Origin: Neisseria macacae ATCC 33926
GTDB taxonomy: Bacteria; Pseudomonadota; Gammaproteobacteria; Burkholderiales; Neisseriaceae
Assembly: GCF_022749495.1 (NCBI RefSeq)
Contig: NZ_CP094241.1
Span: forward strand, 930,001-994,000
Direction: 5' to 3'
Length of the DNA stretch: 64,000 nt
How positions within the stretch are numbered: position 1 is the stretch's first letter; each line of letters begins with the position of its first letter. Shown here piece by piece: positions 51,283 through 59,806 of this stretch. Made by a program: the position numbers and the translations under genes. The notes under the pieces are model-generated. The model saw only the letters and a program-made list of their open reading frames with translations, did no database searches and was not told the origin of the DNA.

Positions 51283-53196
51283 ATGTTGAACATTACCTTG
51301 CCGGACGGCTCAGTCCGCCAGTACGAATCGCCCGTTACCGTGGCACAGATTGCCGCGTCTATCGGAGCAGGTTTGGCGAAGGCGACGGTGGCGGGTAAGG
51401 TAAACGGCAAATTGGTCGATGCGTGCGATCCGATTACCGAAGATTCAACCGTCCAAATCATTACCCCGAAAGACCAAGAAGGCGTTGAAATCATCCGCCA
51501 CTCTTGCGCCCACCTTGTCGGTCATGCAGTCAAACAGCTCTATCCTAATGCAAAAATGGTTATCGGCCCCGTCATTGAAGAGGGCTTTTATTACGATATC
51601 GCAACGGAAAAACCGTTTACGCCTGAAGATGTCGCTGCCATCGAAGCGCGCATGAAAGAATTGATTGCACAAGATTATGATGTAATCAAAATCATGACTC
51701 CGCGTGCTGAAACCATCAAAATTTTCCAAGATCGCGGCGAAGAATATAAACTGCGCCTGATTGAAGATATGCCCGAAGTTGAAGCAATGGGTATGTATCA
51801 TCATCAGGAATATGTCGATATGTGCCGCGGTCCGCACGTTCCGAACACCCGCTTCCTGAAGAACTTCAAGCTGACCAAGCTGGCAGGCGCATATTGGCGC
51901 GGCGACAGCAATAATGAAATGCTGCAACGTATTTATGGCACTGCTTGGGCGACGAAAGACGAATTAAAAGACTATATCCAACGCATTGAAGAAGCAGAAA
52001 AACGTGACCACCGCAAATTGGGCAAGCAACTGGATTTGTTCCACTTGCAGGACGAAGCGCCGGGTATGGTGTTTTGGCATCCCAAAGGTTGGGCTTTGTG
52101 GCAGACTATCGAGCAGCATATGCGTAAAGAGCTGAATGCCGCTGGTTACAAGGAAGTTAAAACCCCCCAAATCATGGATAAAACCTTTTGGGAAAAATCC
52201 GGTCACTGGGATAACTACAAAGACAATATGTTCGTAACCAGTTCGGAAAAGCGCGAATACGCGGTTAAACCGATGAACTGTCCGGGACATGTTCAGATTT
52301 TCAATAACGGTCTGCGCTCGTACCGCGATTTGCCAATGCGTTTAGCAGAATTTGGTTCTTGCCATCGCAACGAGCCGAGCGGTGCATTACATGGACTGAT
52401 GCGTGTCCGCGGTTTTGTACAAGACGATGCGCATATTTTCTGTACCGAAGATCAAATCGTCAGCGAAGCGCGGGCATTCAATGAATTGCTGGTTCGTATT
52501 TACAAGCAATTCGGTTTCCATGATGTGTCCGTCAAACTTTCACTGCGTCCTGAGAAGCGCGCCGGTTCAGACGACGTGTGGGATAAGGCAGAACAAGGTC
52601 TGCGCGAAGCATTGACTGCTTGCGGCGTGGAATGGGATGAGTTGCCGGGTGAAGGCGCGTTCTACGGACCTAAAATCGAATATCACGTCAAAGACGCATT
52701 GGGACGTTCTTGGCAGTGTGGTACGCTGCAACTGGACTTTGTATTGCCGGAACGTTTGGATGCAGAATATGTAACCGAAAACAATGACCGCGCCCGTCCG
52801 GTAATGTTGCACCGCGCCATTTTGGGTTCTTTGGAACGATTTATCGGTATTTTGATTGAAAACCATGCAGGTTCTTTCCCGCTATGGTTGGCGCCGGTTC
52901 AAATGGTGATTATGAATATCACCGAAAATCAAGCGGATTACTGCCGTGAAGTGGCTGCCAAATTGCAGGCTGCAGGCTTTCGTGTGGAGCTGGATTTGCG
53001 TAACGAAAAAATCGGTTACAAAATTCGGGATAACAGCCAATACCGCTTCCCTTATCAAATCGTTGTCGGTGATAAAGAGAAGCAAGAAAACAAAGTGGCC
53101 GTGCGCCGCAAAGCAGAAGACTTGGGTTCTTTGGATTTGGATGATTTCATTGCACAACTGCAGCAAGAAATCTCAGACGCCCTCGTCAACCATTAA
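51283..53196 (+). CDS. thrS: Threonyl-tRNA synthetase
   Basis: 637 residues from ATG 51283 (GGAG at 51271-51274). Domain order: TGS (ITLPDGSVRQYESPVTVAQIA), the second-additional-domain editing site (RHSCAHLVGHAVKQLYP), the class II catalytic core with zinc ligands (MNCPGHVQIF) and the C-terminal anticodon-binding domain. It charges and proofreads tRNA-Thr. It begins the conserved thrS-infC-rpmI-rplT-pheST-ihfA order. Confidence 0.97.
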   Translation: MLNITLPDGSVRQYESPVTVAQIAASIGAGLAKATVAGKVNGKLVDACDPITEDSTVQIITPKDQEGVEIIRHSCAHLVGHAVKQLYPNAKMVIGPVIEEGFYYDIATEKPFTPEDVAAIEARMKELIAQDYDVIKIMTPRAETIKIFQDRGEEYKLRLIEDMPEVEAMGMYHHQEYVDMCRGPHVPNTRFLKNFKLTKLAGAYWRGDSNNEMLQRIYGTAWATKDELKDYIQRIEEAEKRDHRKLGKQLDLFHLQDEAPGMVFWHPKGWALWQTIEQHMRKELNAAGYKEVKTPQIMDKTFWEKSGHWDNYKDNMFVTSSEKREYAVKPMNCPGHVQIFNNGLRSYRDLPMRLAEFGSCHRNEPSGALHGLMRVRGFVQDDAHIFCTEDQIVSEARAFNELLVRIYKQFGFHDVSVKLSLRPEKRAGSDDVWDKAEQGLREALTACGVEWDELPGEGAFYGPKIEYHVKDALGRSWQCGTLQLDFVLPERLDAEYVTENNDRARPVMLHRAILGSLERFIGILIENHAGSFPLWLAPVQMVIMNITENQADYCREVAAKLQAAGFRVELDLRNEKIGYKIRDNSQYRFPYQIVVGDKEKQENKVAVRRKAEDLGSLDLDDFIAQLQQEISDALVNH

Positions 53197-53213
53197 TTTT
53201 TATAGGAGTATTC

Positions 53214-53735
53214 ATCATCGCTCAAGAACGCGAAGCACGAATCAATGGCGAAATTACCGCCAAAGAAGTGCGTTTAATCAGTGAGTCAGGCGAACAGCTT
53301 GGTGTTGTGTCGGTTCGTGAAGCTTTGGCTATGGCCGAAGAGCAGGATGTGGATTTGGTAGAGATTTCCCCTACTGCCAAACCACCCGTATGCAAACTGA
53401 TGGATTACGGTAAATATAAATACCAACAAGCCAAGAAACGCGACGAAGCCAAGAAAAACCAGAAGCAGGTACAAATTAAGGAAATCAAATTCCGTCCGGG
53501 TACCGATGAAGGCGATTATCAAATTAAAATGCGCAACATCAACCGCTTCTTGGCTGACGGCGATAAAGTCAAAGTAACGCTTCGTTTCCGTGGTCGTGAA
53601 ATGGCTCACCAGCAACTCGGTGCGCAACTTTTAGAGCGCGTAAAAGAGGATTTGGCGGAAGTGGCCCAAATCGAATCCTTCCCTAAAATGGAAGGCCGTC
53701 AAATGGTGATGATGATTGCACCGAGGAAAAAATAA
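53214..53735 (+). CDS. infC: Translation initiation factor IF-3 with a rare AUC start codon
   Basis: 173 residues. No ATG, GTG or TTG is in frame upstream of the conserved N-terminus IAQEREARINGEITAKEVRLI. Two consecutive ATC codons lie at 53214 and 53217, with AGGAG at 53204-53208; the start is taken as the first. In E. coli infC starts at AUU, and IF3 itself rejects such codons, giving autoregulation. The AUC here should work the same way. IF3 binds the 30S subunit and checks initiator tRNA. It follows thrS by 17 bases. Confidence 0.93.
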   Translation: MIAQEREARINGEITAKEVRLISESGEQLGVVSVREALAMAEEQDVDLVEISPTAKPPVCKLMDYGKYKYQQAKKRDEAKKNQKQVQIKEIKFRPGTDEGDYQIKMRNINRFLADGDKVKVTLRFRGREMAHQQLGAQLLERVKEDLAEVAQIESFPKMEGRQMVMMIAPRKK

Positions 53736-53749
53736 AGTTATAATTTTCA

Positions 53750-53782
53750 GCTTACTCTGATTGCCGCTTCGGAGTAAGCTTT
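53750..53782 (+). terminator. Hairpin between infC and rpmI (possible attenuator or L20 control element)
   Basis: The stem AGCTTACTC / GAGTAAGCT with a 14-base loop is followed only by TTTTGATT. A TATAAT at 53739-53744 overlaps the infC end and may be a promoter. In many bacteria L20 regulates rpmI in this leader; whether this hairpin serves that purpose is open. Confidence 0.55.
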
Positions 53783-53881
53783 TGATTGGCGGCAAAAACC
53801 GTGGCATTTTGGGTTCAAGTGTTTGAAGCCAATGTTTTAAAACCCCCTGATGCCTTATCTAATAACGAATGGAGTTTTCCC

Positions 53882-54079
53882 ATGCCTAAAATGAAAACCA
53901 AGTCTAGCGCGAAAAAACGCTTCAAAGTACTGGGTAACGGCGGTGTAAAACGCGCTCATGCGTTCAAACGCCACATCTTGACTAAAAAGACCACTAAAAA
54001 CAAACGCCAACTTCGCGGTACCTCTATGGTAAACGATCGCGATTTGGCTTCTGTTGCTAAAATGTTACCCTACGCTTAA
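53882..54079 (+). CDS. rpmI: 50S ribosomal protein L35
   Basis: 65 residues starting [18 protein letters not shown], the typical L35 N-terminus, very basic throughout. An upstream in-frame extension exists but lacks a ribosome site and family similarity. It lies between infC and rplT as in most proteobacteria. Confidence 0.97.
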
Positions 54080-54091
54080 GGAGTTTAGAAT

Positions 54092-54451
54092 ATGCCACGC
54101 GTAAAACGCGGTGTAACCGCTCGTGCCCGTCACCAAAAAATCTTCGCGTTAGCCAAAGGCTACCGCGGTCGTCGTAAAAACGTATACCGCGTTGCCAAGC
54201 AAGCGGTAATGAAAGCCGGTCAATACGCATACCGTGACCGTCGTCAACGCAAACGCCAATTCCGTCAATTGTGGATTGTTCGTATCAATGCAGGTGCCCG
54301 TGAAAATGGTCTGTCTTACAGCAAATTCATGAACGGTCTGAAACGCGCCTCTATCGAAATCGACCGCAAAGTATTGGCTGATTTGGCTGTATTTGATAAA
54401 GCCGCTTTTGCACAATTGGTTGAGAAAGCTAAAGCTGCTTTGGCTGCTTAA
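54092..54451 (+). CDS. rplT: 50S ribosomal protein L20
   Basis: 119 residues: MPRVKRGVTARARHQKIFALAKGYRGRRKNVYRVA and a C-terminal globular half. It assembles early on 23S rRNA and in many bacteria represses its own operon. An AAGGAG ribosome site lies ahead of the ATG, 12 bases after rpmI. An intrinsic terminator follows. Confidence 0.97.
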   Translation: MPRVKRGVTARARHQKIFALAKGYRGRRKNVYRVAKQAVMKAGQYAYRDRRQRKRQFRQLWIVRINAGARENGLSYSKFMNGLKRASIEIDRKVLADLAVFDKAAFAQLVEKAKAALAA

Positions 54452-54461
54452 TCCAAAAAAT

Positions 54462-54492
54462 TTAAAAAGGAAGCTACGGCTTCCTTTTTTCT
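54462..54492 (+). terminator. Terminator after rplT
   Basis: The stem AAAAAGGAAGC / GCTTCCTTTTTT with a short loop and a T6 run, 12 bases beyond the rplT stop. It separates rplT from pheS. Confidence 0.9.
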
Positions 54493-54697
54493 TTGTTTGA
54501 ATAAAGTCTATGTGATTGATTTTCTTTCTTTAAAGTCTATTTTTTTGAATTGATTTGCGCTAAAATACGCCGATTCTATCAAACGGATTGGCCGTAAACG
54601 ATAAAAGGTCGTCTGAAAAGTTTGGCAATACCAAACCATACAGGCGACCTCATTGTTTCAGACGACCCATCATCAACCGACAGACGATAAAACCACT

Positions 54698-55909
54698 ATG
54701 GAAAATGTAAACCGTATCGTTGCAGAAGGTATTGCCGCAGTAGAAGCTGCGCAAGACTTCAACGCTCTAGAACAAATCAAAGCCCGTTATCTTGGTAAAA
54801 CCGGCGGATTGACCGGACTTCTGAAAACCTTAGGTCAAATGTCGCCTGAAGAGCGCAAAACCATAGGTGCGCATATCAATGAGTGCAAAAACCAGTTTCA
54901 GACGGCCTTTAACAATAAACGCGATGCCCTCAACGAAGCCAAACTTCAAGCCCAGCTTGCCGCCGAAGCACTCGATATTACCCTGCCTGGACGCGCGCAG
55001 GAAAATGGCGGTCTTCATCCCGTAACTCTGACCTTGCAGCGCGTGGTCGAACTCTTTCACGGCATGGGTTTTGAAGTGGCAGACGGCCCGGAAATCGAAG
55101 ACGATTTCCACAACTTCCAAGCTCTGAACATTCCCGCAAACCACCCGGCACGCGCCATGCAGGATACGTTCTACGTTGAAAACGGCGATGTTTTGCGCAC
55201 GCACACTTCCCCGATTCAAATCCGCTATATGCTCGATAAAAAAGAGCCGCCTATCCGCATTATTGCCCCTGGCCGCGTTTACCGCGTGGACAGCGATGCT
55301 ACGCACTCGCCCATGTTCCATCAAGCTGAAGGTCTGTGGGTAGAAGAAGGCGTAACCTTCGCCGATTTGAAAGTCGTGTTTACCGACTTTATCCGCCGCT
55401 TTTTCGAACGCGATGATTTGCAAGTGCGTTTCCGTCCGTCTTTCTTCCCGTTCACCGAACCGTCCGCCGAAATTGACATCATGGGCGAAAACGGCAAATG
55501 GCTGGAAGTCGGCGGCTGCGGCATGGTGCATCCCAACGTTTTGAAAAACGTGAATATCGATCCTGAAAAATACACCGGTTTCGCCTTCGGTATCGGCCTC
55601 GACCGTTTCGCTATGTTGCGTTACAACGTGAACGATTTGCGGCTGTTTTTCGATAACGATTTAAGTGTATTAAGCCAATTTTCTCGAAATAAACGAAAAA
55701 CTTGGAAAGAAGCAATTTCCGATCTTATAAAACAATTACCTACAGAGTTTACTCTTGATAGTCTCTATAAATATAAACAAGACTTATCAGAACTGTTTCT
55801 AAGAAATGAACATATTGAAGAAAAAATTAGGCAAACAGTTCAGATTCTTGAAAAAAATGGTGATATAGAACGTCTTGATAGAGGGTATTACAGAAAGATC
55901 AGAGTATAA
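54698..55909 (+). CDS. pheS: Phenylalanyl-tRNA synthetase alpha subunit with a foreign C-terminal extension
   Basis: 403 residues instead of the usual about 330. Residues 1-322 are normal PheS: an N-terminal coiled coil, class II motif 2 (RIIAPGRVYRVDSDATHSPMFHQ) and motif 3 (GFAFGIGLDRFAMLRY). The native C-terminal end (NDLNFLKQFAK, then stop) is replaced after DLRLFFDNDL by about 80 unrelated residues ending KIRQTVQILEKNGDIERLDRGYYRKI. This tail resembles the winged-helix C-terminus of DpnI-like restriction endonucleases and is coded in A+T-rich DNA. The native end reappears at 55963-56037. Activity is probably kept because the active site is intact. Confidence 0.9.
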   Translation: MENVNRIVAEGIAAVEAAQDFNALEQIKARYLGKTGGLTGLLKTLGQMSPEERKTIGAHINECKNQFQTAFNNKRDALNEAKLQAQLAAEALDITLPGRAQENGGLHPVTLTLQRVVELFHGMGFEVADGPEIEDDFHNFQALNIPANHPARAMQDTFYVENGDVLRTHTSPIQIRYMLDKKEPPIRIIAPGRVYRVDSDATHSPMFHQAEGLWVEEGVTFADLKVVFTDFIRRFFERDDLQVRFRPSFFPFTEPSAEIDIMGENGKWLEVGGCGMVHPNVLKNVNIDPEKYTGFAFGIGLDRFAMLRYNVNDLRLFFDNDLSVLSQFSRNKRKTWKEAISDLIKQLPTEFTLDSLYKYKQDLSELFLRNEHIEEKIRQTVQILEKNGDIERLDRGYYRKIRV

Positions 55910-55962
55910 GGGGGATTGCTTGTGCACATGTGTTTTATAATTTTAGATAGTTAATGATACAT

Positions 55963-56037
55963 ATGCTAAACAACGTGAATGATTTGCGGCTGTTTTTTGA
56001 TAACGATTTGAATTTTTTGAAGCAGTTTGCGAAATGA
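55963..56037 (+). pseudogene. Displaced native 3' end of pheS
   Basis: Codes for NVNDLRLFFDNDLNFLKQFAK and a TGA stop, the normal end of PheS, with close base identity to 55622-55663 for the first 13 codons. It lies 53 bases after the stop of the extended pheS and is not joined to any longer gene. It is what remains of the original gene end after foreign DNA was placed inside it. Confidence 0.9.
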
Positions 56038-56090
56038 TTGTGCAGGCTGCCTAAAAATAAAAAAGCGCCTGCACCGCAGAAAGCTAAATC

Positions 56091-56396
56091 ATGAAACGCT
56101 ATGTCGCCCCATCCATTTGCTATGCGTTTGCTGTTACGCTGTGGCTGCTGTCCATCTATTGCGAAAATCGCTCTTTGGCGTTGGCTGATTTGAAAACTCT
56201 GACCGGCGACGATGTGGAAGGTGCAATAAGATGGTCGAATTACGGATTTGGCGCATTTGCCGTATCCTGTTTTGCCACCGCGATCGGCAGTTGGTTGATG
56301 CCGTGGTTTAAAAGCTGGGAGCGTGTGGCGTTTGCAGTGAGTGTCACCTTAGGCTATACCTTGTTGGCGTGGTTCGTAACAATATTATTGATTTGA
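56091..56396 (+). CDS. Small hypothetical membrane protein
   Basis: 101 residues with about three hydrophobic segments (near 8-26, 49-70 and 78-100). An ATG at 56091 follows an A-rich stretch; no strong ribosome site. It sits between the displaced pheS end and pheT, a place where restriction-modification genes are inserted in other Neisseria. It may be resident or part of the cargo. A DUS of the AGGCTACCTGAA dialect (56413) follows it. Confidence 0.6.
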   Translation: MKRYVAPSICYAFAVTLWLLSIYCENRSLALADLKTLTGDDVEGAIRWSNYGFGAFAVSCFATAIGSWLMPWFKSWERVAFAVSVTLGYTLLAWFVTILLI

Positions 56397-56530
56397 TTGC
56401 ATAAGGTGTGAAAAGGCTACCTGAAAGCAACAGCTTCAATAAAGTGAAAAAGCAGACTACACGCCAACATAAACAGGTCGTCTGAAAATAAAATCTGATA
56501 AAAAGTTAATTAGTTGATTGAGAACATAAC

Positions 56531-58894
56531 ATGCAATTCTCCTACTCATGGCTGAAAACCCAAGCCGATACCGAACTTTCCGCCGATAAGCTGGAACATT
56601 TGTTAACCATGTCCGGCTTGGAAGTGGAAGAGGCCGAGACTGCCGCCCCTGCGTTTACAGGCGTGGTAATTGCTGAAGTGAAATCCGTTGAAAAACATCC
56701 TGATGCCGACCGTTTGAACGTTACCCAAGTCGATGCGGGGACGGGCGAGTTGGTACAGATTGTGTGCGGTGCGCCGAATGTGAAAGCGGGCATCAAAGTG
56801 CCGTGTTCGCTGCCGGGCGCGGTGTTGCCGGGCAATTTCAAAATCAAGCCGACCAAGATGCGCGGCGTGGTGTCGAACGGGATGTTGTGTTCCACCGATG
56901 AACTCGGTCTGCCTGACGACGGTGTGAACGGCCTGCACATTCTGCCGCAAGACGCTCCCGTCGGTGCAAACATCCGTGAATATTTGGATTTGGATGATAC
57001 GGTGTTCACGCTGAAAATCACGCCGAACCGTGCCGACTGCCTGAGCATCAAAGGCATTGCGCGTGAAGTGTCCGCATTGACGGGTTGCGCGTTCAAGCAG
57101 CCTGCAATCCATCCCGTGTCAATCACGGGTAGCCGCAAACAGCCCGTGCAGATTGATGCGCCTGCCGATTGCGGCCGCTTTATCAGCCGCGTGATTGAAA
57201 ACGTGAACGCGCGCGCCGCCACGCCGGATTGGATGAAGCAGCGTTTGGAGCGCAGCGGCATCCGCAGTATTTCCGCGCTGGTGGACATTGGCAATTATGT
57301 GATGTTGGAAATCGGTCAGCCGATGCATGTTTTTGATGCCGACAAACTTTCAGGCAGCCTGCACATCCGCCGTGCGTGTGAAGGTGAAACGCTGGAATGC
57401 CTGAACGAGAAAACCGTGTCTCTGTCTGAAAACACGCTGGTAGTGGCCGATGAAAAAGGCGCGTTGAGCTTGGCGGGTCTGATGGGCGGCACGGCAAGCG
57501 CGGTTTCAGACGACACACAAAATATCGTGCTGGAAGCGGCTTGGTTTGCGCCTGAAATCATCGCCGGCAAATCGCGCCAGTACGGTTTTGGCTCGGATTC
57601 GTCGTTCCGCTTTGAGCGCGGCGTGGATTACCGTTTGCAGGCTGACGCCATCGAACGCGCTACCGAATTGGTTTTGCAAATCTGCGGTGGTGCGGCGGGC
57701 GAAATGGTGGAAGCGTTGGGCGAATTGCCTGAAACCAAGCAGGTCGAATTGCGTTTGGGTCGTCTGAAAACCGTGTTGGGCGTGGACATTTCCGCCGAAC
57801 AGGTGGAAACCATTTTGCAGCACTTGGGCTTGCAGCCTGAAAAAACGGCGGAAGGCTTCCGCGTTACCGCGCCAAGCTTCCGTTTCGACATCGAAATCGA
57901 AGCTGATTTGATTGAAGAAATCGGCCGCGTGTACGGCTATGAAAACATCCCCGATGATTACACGTCAGGCCGTCTGAAAATGCTGGCGCTGCCCGAAACA
58001 CGTCGTCCGCGTTTTGCCGTTTATAACGAAATGGCGGCACGCGGCTACCGCGAAGTGGTCAGCTACGCCTTTGTCGATGAACAGTGGGAACACGATTTTG
58101 CCGCCAACGCCGACCCCATCCGCCTGCAAAACCCGCTGGCGGCGCAATATGCCGTGATGCGTTCCACGCTCATCGGCGGTTTGGTGGAAATTCTGCAAAA
58201 CAACCTGAACCGCAAGCAAAACCGCGTGCGCGTGTTTGAAATCGCCCGCGTGTTCAGCAAAGGTTCAGACGGCCAGTTTGTACAAAACGAACGCATCGGC
58301 GGCCTGTGGTACGGCGCGGCGATGCCCGAGCAATGGGGCGAGAAAACGCGCAACGCGGATTTTTACGACATCAAGGCGGATGTGGAAAATCTGTTGAAAA
58401 ACAAAGCGGTTGAGTTCGTTAAAACCGAACATCCCGCCCTGCATCCCGGCCGCGCCGCCAATATCGTTTCAGACGGCCAAGTCATCGGCTTTGTCGGCGA
58501 ATTGCATCCGAAGTGGCTGCAAAAATACGACTTGCCGCAAGCACCGCTAGTATTTGAAATCGACATGGCAGCGGTGTTGGAGCGCGAAAAAACGCGTTAT
58601 CAGACAGTATCGAAATTTCAGCCGGTGCGCAGGGATTTGGCGTTTGTGATGCCTGAAACCATGACCCATGATGATTTGTTGGCCGCTTTGAAAGGCGCGG
58701 CAAACAAGTTGGTACAGGAAATCAGCGTGTTTGACGTGTATCGCGGCACGGGCCTGCCTGAAGGGATGAAGAGCATGGCGGTCAAAGTGATTTTGCAGGA
58801 TATGGAAAACACGCTGACGGATGAAACAGTCGAGCCGGTTATCGGAAAACTGATTGACGCGGCAACTGCTGCGGGAGCGCAACTTCGCAGCTAA
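56531..58894 (+). CDS. pheT: Phenylalanyl-tRNA synthetase beta subunit
   Basis: 787 residues, full length. Domains in order: OB/tRNA-binding (GVVIAEVKSVEKHPDADRLNVTQVD), B3/B4 editing (LVDIGNYVMLEIGQPMHVFDADKL), B5, the catalytic-like core (YGFGSDSSFRFERGVD) and the C-terminal anticodon-binding FDX-ACB domain (FQPVRRDLAFVMPETMTHDDLLAALKGAA). It pairs with PheS as a heterotetramer. Several DUS with the GCC core lie inside this gene, unlike most of the window. Confidence 0.97.
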   Translation: MQFSYSWLKTQADTELSADKLEHLLTMSGLEVEEAETAAPAFTGVVIAEVKSVEKHPDADRLNVTQVDAGTGELVQIVCGAPNVKAGIKVPCSLPGAVLPGNFKIKPTKMRGVVSNGMLCSTDELGLPDDGVNGLHILPQDAPVGANIREYLDLDDTVFTLKITPNRADCLSIKGIAREVSALTGCAFKQPAIHPVSITGSRKQPVQIDAPADCGRFISRVIENVNARAATPDWMKQRLERSGIRSISALVDIGNYVMLEIGQPMHVFDADKLSGSLHIRRACEGETLECLNEKTVSLSENTLVVADEKGALSLAGLMGGTASAVSDDTQNIVLEAAWFAPEIIAGKSRQYGFGSDSSFRFERGVDYRLQADAIERATELVLQICGGAAGEMVEALGELPETKQVELRLGRLKTVLGVDISAEQVETILQHLGLQPEKTAEGFRVTAPSFRFDIEIEADLIEEIGRVYGYENIPDDYTSGRLKMLALPETRRPRFAVYNEMAARGYREVVSYAFVDEQWEHDFAANADPIRLQNPLAAQYAVMRSTLIGGLVEILQNNLNRKQNRVRVFEIARVFSKGSDGQFVQNERIGGLWYGAAMPEQWGEKTRNADFYDIKADVENLLKNKAVEFVKTEHPALHPGRAANIVSDGQVIGFVGELHPKWLQKYDLPQAPLVFEIDMAAVLEREKTRYQTVSKFQPVRRDLAFVMPETMTHDDLLAALKGAANKLVQEISVFDVYRGTGLPEGMKSMAVKVILQDMENTLTDETVEPVIGKLIDAATAAGAQLRS

Positions 58895-58967
58895 AAAATA
58901 AATATTCGCTTGAATTTTAAATAGAAATTGGTAATAATCTGCACCTGTTACAACAGAAGGTAATAAT

Positions 58968-59270
58968 ATGACATTAACTAAAGCCGAATTGGCCGATATT
59001 TTGGTAGATAAAGTCAGCAATGTAACCAAAAACGATGCCAAAGAAATCGTCGAACTCTTTTTTGAAGAAATCCGTAGCACTTTGGCACGCGGCGAAGAAA
59101 TCAAAATTTCCGGTTTCGGTAATTTTCAGTTGCGCGACAAACCGCAGCGTCCCGGCCGTAATCCGAAAACCGGCGAAGAAGTACCGATTACCGCCCGCCG
59201 CGTAGTAACTTTCCATGCCAGCCAAAAACTCAAAGGCATGGTGGAGCATTACTATGACAAACAACGCTAA
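58968..59270 (+). CDS. ihfA: Integration host factor subunit alpha
   Basis: 100 residues: MTLTKAELADILVDKVSNVTKNDAKEIVELFFEEIRSTLARGEEIKISGFGNFQLRDKPQRPGRNPKTGEEVPI, the HU/IHF DNA-bending fold with the RNPKTG arm. It works as a heterodimer with IhfB in nucleoid structure and in transcription of pili and other genes. It follows pheT and overlaps the MerR-like gene by 17 bases. Confidence 0.96.
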   Translation: MTLTKAELADILVDKVSNVTKNDAKEIVELFFEEIRSTLARGEEIKISGFGNFQLRDKPQRPGRNPKTGEEVPITARRVVTFHASQKLKGMVEHYYDKQR

Positions 59271-59568
59271 TCCCGTTATTCCTGCAAAACGTTATTTCTC
59301 GCTGGACGAAATGTGCGAATTGGTGCAAATCAGCCCGTCACAATTTGCCCAGTGGCAACATGAGAACGGTATCGTTGTCGGTTACGGCGGCGATCGTTAC
59401 ACCCGTTCCGATGTGGTGAAGCTTTTGAAGCTGAAAGATACCTTTGCGCCTTATGTCGACCGCTTCAGTCGTGATTCTTTGGATGCAAACGGTCATCCTG
59501 CTGCAAAGGCAGAAGAGGTTAGGGATAGCCTGAATCAAATCTTGGCAGATTTGGAAGCGCATTCATAA
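59254..59568 (+). CDS. MerR-like helix-turn-helix protein
   Basis: 104 residues from ATG 59254, inside the end of ihfA. A winged helix-turn-helix region (YFSLDEMCELVQISPSQFAQWQHENGIVVGYGGDRYTRSDVVKLLKLKDT) is followed by a short helical tail with no metal-binding domain. A MerR-family gene directly after ihfA is conserved in many proteobacteria. It is probably translated by coupling with ihfA; its target is unknown. Confidence 0.8.
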   Translation: MTNNANPVIPAKRYFSLDEMCELVQISPSQFAQWQHENGIVVGYGGDRYTRSDVVKLLKLKDTFAPYVDRFSRDSLDANGHPAAKAEEVRDSLNQILADLEAHS

Positions 59569-59597
59569 TCGCCATTTCGTATTTCTGCGAAAAATAA

Positions 59598-59634
59598 AAA
59601 AAACCGACCTTTGAGAGGTTGGTTTTTTTATTGA
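59598..59634 (+). terminator. Terminator after ihfA and the MerR-like gene
   Basis: The stem AAAAAACCGACCT / AGGTTGGTTTTTTT with loop TTGAG and a long T-run, 30 bases beyond the stop. Confidence 0.9.
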
Positions 59635-59806
59635 TGATGAAAAGATTAACAATACACTTTTATGCCAATTTGTCAGCCGAAGAAAACGCAAGTGATACGA
59701 AGCCGGTCGCGGCTTCAGGAAATTGTTTTTCCAGAGTTTATACTCGATATATAGTGGATTAACTTTAAATCAGGACAAGGCGACGAAGCCGCAGACAGTA
59801 CAGATA

